From NCBI GenBank assembly GCA_003155705.1, contig PMEC01000136.1, forward strand, positions 6,556 to 12,126: a DNA stretch of 5,571 bases, given 5' to 3'. This DNA is from Bacteroidales bacterium (GTDB lineage Bacteria; Bacteroidota; Bacteroidia; Bacteroidales; VadinHA17). The translations under genes were made by a program, and so were the position numbers. Positions 1 to 5,571 of this stretch are shown piece by piece. The notes under the pieces are model-generated. The model ran no database searches. It saw nothing but the letters and a program-made list of their open reading frames with translations, and had not been told where the DNA came from. How positions within the stretch are numbered: the first letter of the stretch is position 1; each line of letters opens with the position of its first letter.

Positions 1-216
1 GCGTTTTATGGTCGCCCGAGAAGTGATGGCGTTGTCTTCGAAATGGAAGGGTATCGTACTATGGCAATCGGAACAACAAACGGATATAAAAAAGTATATT
101 ACCATCTTCCCGGAGATGATCCTGATGCAATTACTATCGATATCATGGAAGATGTTGCAAAGATGATATTTATAGCTTTGACAAATATGGCAAATGAAAC
201 ATCAATAAATTATTAG
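1..216 (+). CDS. M28-family zinc exopeptidase, C-terminal fragment (5' end outside window)
   Basis: Frame 1 is open from the window edge to a TAG at 214-216, giving 71 residues with no start of their own, so this is the end of a gene that begins upstream. The visible part resembles the C-terminus of M28 (aminopeptidase Y/S-like) peptidases: a Ser-Asp pair at residues 8-9, a Phe and Gly that fit the usual spacing (F13, G17), a beta strand (TMAIGTT, 20-26), then YYHLPGDDPD (33-42), where H35 would be the last zinc ligand. A closing amphipathic helix (about 47-65) follows. Many M28 members read Ser-Asp-His at the first motif; here it is Ser-Asp-Gly. The other metal ligands and any signal peptide are outside the window. 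The family is known for removing N-terminal amino acids in the periplasm or outside the cell; that role is inferred here. The next gene starts 23 bases after the stop on the same strand, so co-transcription is possible. Assignment rests on a short stretch and is moderate. Confidence 0.6.
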   Translation, partial: AFYGRPRSDGVVFEMEGYRTMAIGTTNGYKKVYYHLPGDDPDAITIDIMEDVAKMIFIALTNMANETSINY

Positions 217-239
217 TTGATCCCTAATTTTACATTTTA

Positions 240-2075
240 ATGATAAAAAGACTTAAGTCAATCGCTTGTTACTCAATATTCTGGCTTTGTTTCTTCATCA
301 TTGCCAGAGTTTTCTTTTTAATTGTTCAGTTCAAGGAAACCCTGATGTGCAAACCGGTAGAAATACTGGGTACTTTCTGGCATGGTTTCCAGATGGATGT
401 TTCGGTGACTGGGTATCTTCTTTTAATCCCATTATTACTTTCTGTTCCGGGAACTTTTTTTAATGGCCGCTGGTACAAGGTTTTTATGAAGTTTTATACA
501 TATCTTTTAATAATTCTCTTCACTATAATAATAGTAGTTGATGCCGAGCTTTACACATATTGGGGATTCAGAATGGACTCTTCATTGCTCGACTATCTGA
601 AAACCCCAAAAGATGCAATGGCTTCTATTGATACAAGATTGGTGCTTTATTTTGTTATATCATTTCTTCTCTTCGCAGGACTCTCAATATATTTATTTAA
701 AAAACTCATTTATAGCACATTCAGTAAATTCGAAAGATTAAAGTACTGGTACTTACATTCTGTAGTGTTCCTCGTACTTCTTGGTTCAATGATTATCCCC
801 ATCAGAGGAGGATTCAGTGTGGCAGCAATGAATGCCGGTTTTGTCTATTTTAACGATAAACCATTCCCAAATCATACAGCTATTAATGTGGTCTGGAATC
901 TCGGTAATTCAGCAATTTACAGGCAGCCTGATAAAAACCCCTACAGCTTTGGGAATCTTGACGAAGCCTATGCCAGGGTCAAAATGCTTACTGAAAGTTC
1001 AGGTGAAACGGATACGATTATTCGTGCAGGGAAGCCTAATATTTTATTAATTATTATTGAAAGTTTCGGAAGTGCAATGACTCGGGTACAGAAGAATGAT
1101 TCAATAATTGCTCCTTGTTTCAATAAACTGATAAAAGAGGGAGTGTTTTTTAAAAACTTTTATTCAGCCGGGTACCGTACTGACAGGGCACTTCCCGGAA
1201 TATTAAATGGTTATCCCTCATTGACGAAAAGTTCAATTATTCAAGACCCAAAAAAAACGCAGTTTCTTCCGGGTCTCGGCAAACTCTTTGTTAAAGAGGG
1301 ATATACAACAAGATTCTGGTATGGAGGAGATCTGAATTTTGCTAACTTCAGTTCAGATATCATCAACTCCGGGTTCCAGACCAGAATCACAGAGTCTAGC
1401 TTTGATAAAAAGTATCGTAACTCCAAATGGGGGATCCATGACGGGATTGTTTTAAATGTGCTTTATGATTCGTTAAACAATGCCAGACAACCCTTTTTTG
1501 AAGGAGTTCTTACTCTCAGCAGTCATGAACCATTCGAAGTTCCTATGAAAACAGTTTTTAAGGGAACCTCTGTAAATGCAAAATTTAAAAACTCTATTTT
1601 CTATACTGATAGTTGCCTGGGGGCATTCATTGACAGAGCTAAGAAAACAAATTGGTGGAACAATACAGTCGTCATTCTTGTTGCAGATCATTGCCGTCGT
1701 CTTTCACCTGAGTCACCAGCCTATTCTGATGAAATCTTTCAGATACCAATGCTTTGGTTAGGTGGCGCCTTAGTGAAAAAAGGAATTACTATCGATAAGA
1801 TTGGAAGTCAGATAGATATAGCGAAAACATTGGCTGGTCAACTTGGGCTTAAAGAAGAATTCCCTTTTGCTAAAAATATTCTGGCAAAGAATTCAAAATC
1901 ATTTGCTTTCTATACATTTATTGAAGGATTCGTTTTTGTGACTGATACTTCCTATGTGGCTTATGATCATACAGCAGGCAAAGTTGTCGTTCAAAAGGGA
2001 AATAATCCGGAACTGACTGAAAAATACGGAAAATCATATCTTCAGGCAGTATATGATGATTACCTAAAAAGATAA
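240..2075 (+). CDS. LtaS/MdoB-like membrane phosphoglycerol transferase (sulfatase/alkaline phosphatase superfamily)
   Basis: Complete 611-residue protein with the architecture of lipoteichoic acid synthase-type enzymes, which move a phospho-alcohol headgroup (phosphoglycerol in LtaS and MdoB/OpgB) from a phospholipid to an acceptor outside the inner membrane. Five hydrophobic helices are visible at about residues 9-30, 55-72, 82-101, 133-153 and 171-188, followed by a linker and a soluble domain at about 266-540. Expected catalytic landmarks are present: NILLIIIESFGS with metal ligand E274, GYRTDRALPG with candidate nucleophile T314, SSHEPF with H429, and VADH with metal ligands D483 and H484. 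So the enzyme looks intact. C485-R486 after that motif differ from the Gly that I recall as common there in relatives. The ATG at 240 is the first possible start after an in-frame TAA at 225-227; no Shine-Dalgarno is seen, as is usual in Bacteroidota. The stop is 8 bases before the glycosyltransferase gene, implying an operon. Acceptor and headgroup (glycerol or ethanolamine) cannot be told from sequence. Confidence 0.88.
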   Translation: MIKRLKSIACYSIFWLCFFIIARVFFLIVQFKETLMCKPVEILGTFWHGFQMDVSVTGYLLLIPLLLSVPGTFFNGRWYKVFMKFYTYLLIILFTIIIVVDAELYTYWGFRMDSSLLDYLKTPKDAMASIDTRLVLYFVISFLLFAGLSIYLFKKLIYSTFSKFERLKYWYLHSVVFLVLLGSMIIPIRGGFSVAAMNAGFVYFNDKPFPNHTAINVVWNLGNSAIYRQPDKNPYSFGNLDEAYARVKMLTESSGETDTIIRAGKPNILLIIIESFGSAMTRVQKNDSIIAPCFNKLIKEGVFFKNFYSAGYRTDRALPGILNGYPSLTKSSIIQDPKKTQFLPGLGKLFVKEGYTTRFWYGGDLNFANFSSDIINSGFQTRITESSFDKKYRNSKWGIHDGIVLNVLYDSLNNARQPFFEGVLTLSSHEPFEVPMKTVFKGTSVNAKFKNSIFYTDSCLGAFIDRAKKTNWWNNTVVILVADHCRRLSPESPAYSDEIFQIPMLWLGGALVKKGITIDKIGSQIDIAKTLAGQLGLKEEFPFAKNILAKNSKSFAFYTFIEGFVFVTDTSYVAYDHTAGKVVVQKGNNPELTEKYGKSYLQAVYDDYLKR

Positions 2076-2083
2076 TCTTCTCA

Positions 2084-3178
2084 ATGAAAATTCTGTTCAT
2101 CATCAATCTTGGCCAGGGCTATTCAGCAACTTTACCTGAAAGAAATATGTTTCGCGGATTACAGGCAAAGGGAGTTGATCTGACAGTTATTACTCATTGG
2201 CAAACAATTGAATCTCTTGAACTGGAATCTTTGGGGATTAAAATAGTATACATCCCTATTATAAGAAAGTTTGACATTCCTGCCATCCTTAAGCTCAGAA
2301 GGCTAATAAAAACGGAGAACTATGAAATAATTCATATCACATACAGCAAAGCAATAACCAATGTAATAATTGCATCTCATGGTCTGAAGATCAAAATAAT
2401 TGCTTTTCTGGGTTCCTTGAGTCTTCACTGGCATGATCCCTTCACATACTTTTCATTTCTTAGTCGAAGGATAGATAAATTAATATGCCTGAGTGACGCT
2501 GTTCAGGAACATGTATTGAAACAGGCGCCTTCAAGGATGAAGGATAAAACTATAAGGATATATAAAGGTTACGATCCGATATGGTTGAATATTGTAGTTC
2601 CCGTTAACCGGAAGAATCTCAATGTACCGGATGATTCCATGGTGATATGCTGTGTCGCAAATATCAGGAAAATAAAAGGGGTGGAATATCTGATTAAAGC
2701 CGCAAACTATTTACCTGATAATTTGCCTGTCTGGTTTATTCTGGTCGGCGACAAAACTGATTCAGGGGTAGTCAGGAAAATGATCAGGAAAACAAAATAC
2801 TCTGGTAATTTTATTACAATCGGTTATTCGGATGAGCCTCTTGTATATACTTCAATCTGTGATCTTTATATTCAACCTTCTGTCAGTGAAGGACTTGGCA
2901 GATCTGTCATAGAAGCAATGTGTCTCGGAAAGCCTGTCATTGTGACGGATAAAGGAGGTGCAAAAGAGCTTGTTAACGAGGGCATTAACGGGTATATTGT
3001 GCCCGTTAAATCAGCCAGGGCTCTTGCTGAAAGGATTATAAAATGTTATGAAAATCGAGACAATCTTCATTCGATGGGAGAAAAAGCCAGAGATAGAATA
3101 CTGAATGATTTCAATCCTCAGACCGCAGTTGACAGAACCTATAATCTGTATGTAGATCTGTTAAGAGAAAAACGATAA
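2084..3178 (+). CDS. GT4-family glycosyltransferase (GT-B fold)
   Basis: Complete 364-residue protein, a normal length for retaining GT4 enzymes, which transfer a sugar from a nucleotide-sugar donor to a lipid- or glycan-linked acceptor at the cytoplasmic face of the inner membrane. The N-terminal Rossmann half begins directly with a beta strand (MKILFIINLG) and a Gly-containing loop. The C-terminal donor-binding half starts near residue 186 and shows VANIRKIKGVEYLI (191-204), with the conserved Lys-Gly at 198-199, FILVGD (218-223), and the EX7E motif with E269 and E277 (SEGLGRSVIEAM). GKPVIVTDKGGAKELV (282-297) and NGYIVP (302-307) follow. There is no signal peptide or transmembrane helix. 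The start at 2084 fits because the fold begins immediately; no Shine-Dalgarno is visible. It lies 8 bases after the LtaS-like gene and probably shares its transcript, so an envelope glycan or glycolipid is the likely context. Donor sugar and acceptor are unknown. Confidence 0.92.
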   Translation: MKILFIINLGQGYSATLPERNMFRGLQAKGVDLTVITHWQTIESLELESLGIKIVYIPIIRKFDIPAILKLRRLIKTENYEIIHITYSKAITNVIIASHGLKIKIIAFLGSLSLHWHDPFTYFSFLSRRIDKLICLSDAVQEHVLKQAPSRMKDKTIRIYKGYDPIWLNIVVPVNRKNLNVPDDSMVICCVANIRKIKGVEYLIKAANYLPDNLPVWFILVGDKTDSGVVRKMIRKTKYSGNFITIGYSDEPLVYTSICDLYIQPSVSEGLGRSVIEAMCLGKPVIVTDKGGAKELVNEGINGYIVPVKSARALAERIIKCYENRDNLHSMGEKARDRILNDFNPQTAVDRTYNLYVDLLREKR

Positions 3179-3182
3179 CTAT

Positions 3183-3254
3183 GCCCCCCACCCCCTAAAG
3201 GGGGCTCTTAATATACAGATAATCAACAAGTCTCCTTTAGTGGATTTAGGGGCT
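3183..3254. repeat. Imperfect inverted repeat in the convergent gap; possible bidirectional terminator or dispersed palindromic element
   Basis: Two GC-rich arms of 27 bases (left 3183-3209, right 3228-3254) flank an AT-rich centre of 18 bases. The reverse complement of the right arm aligns with the left arm at roughly 18 of 25 positions with one gap, sharing a core of CTAAAGG followed by purines and CT. Each arm can also fold alone: the left has CCCCC at 3191-3195 and GGGGG at 3200-3204 around a TAAA loop. The sequence stands out sharply from its AT-rich surroundings. It lies between the ends of the GT4 gene (stop at 3178) and the leftward lyase-like gene (stop at 3310), where a two-way terminator would be useful. 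No clean T-run follows on either side, so classical intrinsic termination is not assured. I recall similar C-rich/TAAA/G-rich palindromes recurring between genes in Bacteroidota; copy number in this genome cannot be seen. Confidence 0.6.
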
Positions 3255-3309
3255 AATACCCAAGTAAGAATCTATTTGGAAAACTTGTAATTCAAAATCC
3301 AGGGAATGT

Positions 3310-5571
3310 TTATTTCAATGTTATAGTTTCTCTCCAATACCTTGCTTTGCCTACACCCTGAACATCAGGACTGCCATCGAATGCAAGACCAAAATATGAG
3401 GGTTTCTGTTCGAAAAGAAGCTTTCCGCCATAAAGAATTTTAGTAACATTTACAGCAGTATATGAAAGCTTATCTCCTGATCTTCTTGTAATGAAAAAAT
3501 CGCCATTCGTTTCAACCTTATCATAAACTATTTTTCCCGATTCATAGGTATATTTAGGTCTTCGATAATCCCTGATCATATCCATCCGCAGGTCGGATTT
3601 TACTCCTACCTGTATAATCTCATTTCCATTAGTAATCTCAACAGACAATCCGGGTTCTGCCTCACCAGTCTCAACTAGTCTTATCCGGTCTTTCCATGCT
3701 GAGGCATCAACATCTTTCCGATGAGGCACTAATACTGTTATAAACCCGATATGTTGCCCAAGTTCAAAGAACTGTCCGGTGTATTCTGATATGAGAAGCT
3801 CGTCGGTGAAATTTCTTTTTTCATTTTCAACAGATTCTAACCTGTAGTGACTTTTCGGGAAATAAATCCATAAATGATTGTCAGTGTTGTTTTTATAGGT
3901 ATAAACAGAATCATACATAGTATCATACCAATGAGCACCCGAAGAAAGAATCTTTCGCGTGTGCCACATATTTGCGGCAGTGAAATATTGCTCTTTTCTC
4001 CCTTTCATTATGTCAAATACAATATAAAGGCCCGGATCTTTTATATATGTTATTACTCTGTCCCATTCATAACCCATTGTCTCATCAGTAACTCTTGTGC
4101 GGCTATAATCGAAATCCGATAATGTTATGAAGTCCACTTTGTTTGTCCGTACCTGCCTGTAGGAACCTGCATTATGGACAAAATCCAGAATTGATTGGCC
4201 CTGCACCGGTGCCATATTTGTGGTACTGTACCTTGTTTCCCCCTGCTTCTGCCCCATGAAAATCTTTTCAGGTCTGACTACCAGCCTGTTATGGAAATAA
4301 TCCTGACGATATGCACCAAAAGGACCACTTGGCATGTAATCACGATACCCACCGTCTGCAAGTAAAACAGACCCGTTACCCATAAGAAGTGCAATGCTGT
4401 TTTCATCAGCATGTCCATGTGTCATTTTTTCCTCTTCAACCGGAATACCATCACGGAGATAATTGCGGTAGATAAGCCCGCCATCTCCTTCATCTTTATA
4501 ATTCAGGAGTAAAAATGAGGATTTCGTATCCCATCCGTCACGCATTACGATTTTCTTTCCCTGAACATCTTCCATCACCTCCTGACTAAGATTGTTCGGA
4601 ACGACCGGATCAATATTGTCTGAACCTAACCTGTAGCAGTCGAGCAGCTCATAAGCAAGACCTGTAGCTGTCTTATTATTAAAGTCAATGAATTTGTTTG
4701 CGATTATCGAAGCTGCCCATTTTAATTCAGGATTTGAATAAATATTGGCAGCTGTTTCAAAATAAACAAGCCACCTGTCCCAGTTATCATTCATTCTTGA
4801 GTCACCAAAAGCAGCAATCATTCCATTAGGCGCCATCAGGTTAAGAAAATAATACGAATAATAATACATTACCGGCGTTTTGAATAGCTCTTTGATTTGT
4901 TGCTTCGAATCAGCATAGCCGATCATGGAATAAAGCCAGACAGCATGATAAAGCATTGCATCTTCAATTTCCCAGTGACCCCAGTTATCATAACCTATTG
5001 CATGTTCGTAAGATTTCCATTTTTCAGATTCAGGTATATCCGGTAATGCTCGGACAGCCCATCCCAAAGTTTCGGCACGAAGTGCAGATCTGTTCATTGC
5101 CCCCCACTCCTGCGCCTGAAGCAGGTAGTTGATATTATGAATTATCACTTTCGTAATATGTCCGGTTTCGGTGCTGGTCAGGTAACCTTTTCTTTTCAGA
5201 ATCTCGAAAGGTTTTATGTATCTCATCGTGGTAAAAAAGTCGGGAAGAGCCGGAACTCCTTCAGAATAATCGGGTCGTGCTTTTGCGGCAGATTCAGGAT
5301 AATACTTTGTATAATCATCATATTTTAAAAGGATTGTCTTAGCTCTCTCTGCATATTTTTTATTGCCTTCAAGTTCAAACAATGTTGCATAAATAGTTGC
5401 GGCCTCAAGATATCTTGAAGGAGGACGATAGCCGAAAACATTCATCGGGTCGATGCTTTTTACCCAAGCCTTTTCAAGAGAATCATATTTATCCCATGTC
5501 CAGTCTGCCGCAGCTCGTGAAAATTCAAGATATTTCTTAAGCGGGATCTTATTGACCGGTTGTGACAATAC
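3310..5571 (-). CDS. Heparinase II/III-fold polysaccharide lyase-like protein (5' end outside window)
   Basis: Leftward reading frame open from the right edge to a TAA at 3310-3312. Residues are counted from the TTG codon at 5568 (752 residues), but that codon is probably not the start: the frame stays open to the edge, and no signal peptide is seen although secretion is usual for the family. The first half (about 10-310) is helix-rich, as expected for an (alpha/alpha) toroid, including EWGAMNR (154-160), a possible catalytic Tyr at 207, and NGMIAAFGDS (248-257). The second half (about 335-750) is beta-rich and carries the heparinase II/III signature: THGHADENSIALL (383-395), LLADGG (402-407) and YFHN (424-427). 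H386, D405 and H426 would be the His/Asp/His zinc site known in this fold. Related enzymes cleave uronic-acid polysaccharides (heparin, alginate, ulvan) by beta-elimination; the substrate here is unknown. N159 is followed by R160 where several characterised lyases have His. No SusC/D or sulfatase partner is in view. It is convergent with the GT4 gene across 131 bases. Confidence 0.82.
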   Translation of the reverse strand, partial: VLSQPVNKIPLKKYLEFSRAAADWTWDKYDSLEKAWVKSIDPMNVFGYRPPSRYLEAATIYATLFELEGNKKYAERAKTILLKYDDYTKYYPESAAKARPDYSEGVPALPDFFTTMRYIKPFEILKRKGYLTSTETGHITKVIIHNINYLLQAQEWGAMNRSALRAETLGWAVRALPDIPESEKWKSYEHAIGYDNWGHWEIEDAMLYHAVWLYSMIGYADSKQQIKELFKTPVMYYYSYYFLNLMAPNGMIAAFGDSRMNDNWDRWLVYFETAANIYSNPELKWAASIIANKFIDFNNKTATGLAYELLDCYRLGSDNIDPVVPNNLSQEVMEDVQGKKIVMRDGWDTKSSFLLLNYKDEGDGGLIYRNYLRDGIPVEEEKMTHGHADENSIALLMGNGSVLLADGGYRDYMPSGPFGAYRQDYFHNRLVVRPEKIFMGQKQGETRYSTTNMAPVQGQSILDFVHNAGSYRQVRTNKVDFITLSDFDYSRTRVTDETMGYEWDRVITYIKDPGLYIVFDIMKGRKEQYFTAANMWHTRKILSSGAHWYDTMYDSVYTYKNNTDNHLWIYFPKSHYRLESVENEKRNFTDELLISEYTGQFFELGQHIGFITVLVPHRKDVDASAWKDRIRLVETGEAEPGLSVEITNGNEIIQVGVKSDLRMDMIRDYRRPKYTYESGKIVYDKVETNGDFFITRRSGDKLSYTAVNVTKILYGGKLLFEQKPSYFGLAFDGSPDVQGVGKARYWRETITLK

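Noticed and set aside
173..180. Exact match to the Bacteroides -7 promoter consensus TAnnTTTG, 60 bases upstream of the LtaS-like gene
   Set aside because: It lies inside the end of the M28-like coding region, and no TTTG -33 box occurs at suitable spacing upstream (the nearest TTG, at 155-157, is too close). A chance match is likely, so it was not listed as a promoter.
3261..3287. Possible hairpin CAAGT/ACTTG just downstream of the lyase-like gene
   Set aside because: The stem is only 5 base pairs, the loop is 17 bases, and there is no GC-rich stem or T-run. It is too weak to call a terminator.
3179..3309. Possible small gene or RNA in the convergent gap
   Set aside because: No reading frame of useful length and no tRNA-like fold was seen; only the GC-rich inverted repeat is supported, and the rest (about 3255-3309) shows nothing recognisable.
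3874..4122. Open rightward frame of 82 codons inside the lyase-like gene, and similar short frames elsewhere on either strand
   Set aside because: These overlap strongly supported genes on the opposite strand or in another frame, show no recognisable domain and have no ribosome binding site. They are shadow frames.
5566..5568. TTG as the start codon of the leftward lyase-like gene
   Set aside because: The frame remains open to the window edge, the sequence after TTG lacks the signal peptide expected for a secreted lyase-fold protein, and only three bases of upstream sequence are visible. The gene is treated as 5'-truncated.

Overview
The window looks like chromosomal DNA of an AT-rich member of the Bacteroidota, probably a Bacteroidales/Marinilabiliales-type environmental lineage. 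The reasons are that no start codon has a recognisable Shine-Dalgarno sequence, the protein families are typical of the phylum (M28 peptidase, five-helix LtaS-like transferase, GT4 glycosyltransferase, large heparinase II/III-fold protein), and the one intergenic gap holds a CCCC/TAAA/GGGG-type inverted repeat that I recall as common between genes in this phylum. The lineage is inferred from style and was not tested by any search.

Layout. Positions 1-216 (+) are the last 71 codons of a protein resembling the C-terminal part of M28 zinc exopeptidases. After 23 bases comes a complete 611-codon gene (240-2075, +) for a membrane-anchored LtaS/MdoB-type phosphoglycerol (or related) transferase of the alkaline phosphatase superfamily. 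Eight bases later a complete 364-codon GT4 glycosyltransferase follows (2084-3178, +). The two are very probably co-transcribed, possibly with the upstream peptidase too. A 131-base gap (3179-3309) separates this rightward run from a convergent leftward gene. That gene (3310-5571, -) encodes a large heparinase II/III-like polysaccharide lyase-fold protein; its start and any signal peptide lie beyond the right edge. No stretch longer than 131 bases lacks a gene.

How the genes may work together. The transferase and the glycosyltransferase fit a small envelope-glycan or glycolipid modification unit: the GT4 enzyme would add a sugar on the cytoplasmic side and the LtaS-like enzyme would transfer a phospho-alcohol group outside the inner membrane. 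This is inference from adjacency. The convergent lyase-like gene is transcribed separately, and no SusC/SusD, sulfatase or regulator is visible here to define its substrate.

No RNA gene, CRISPR array, insertion sequence or clearly novel system is visible. The items most worth a second look are the convergent-gap inverted repeat, the lyase homologue with Asn-Arg where several related lyases have Asn-His, and the pairing of an LtaS-like enzyme with a GT4 enzyme in a phylum without classical lipoteichoic acid.
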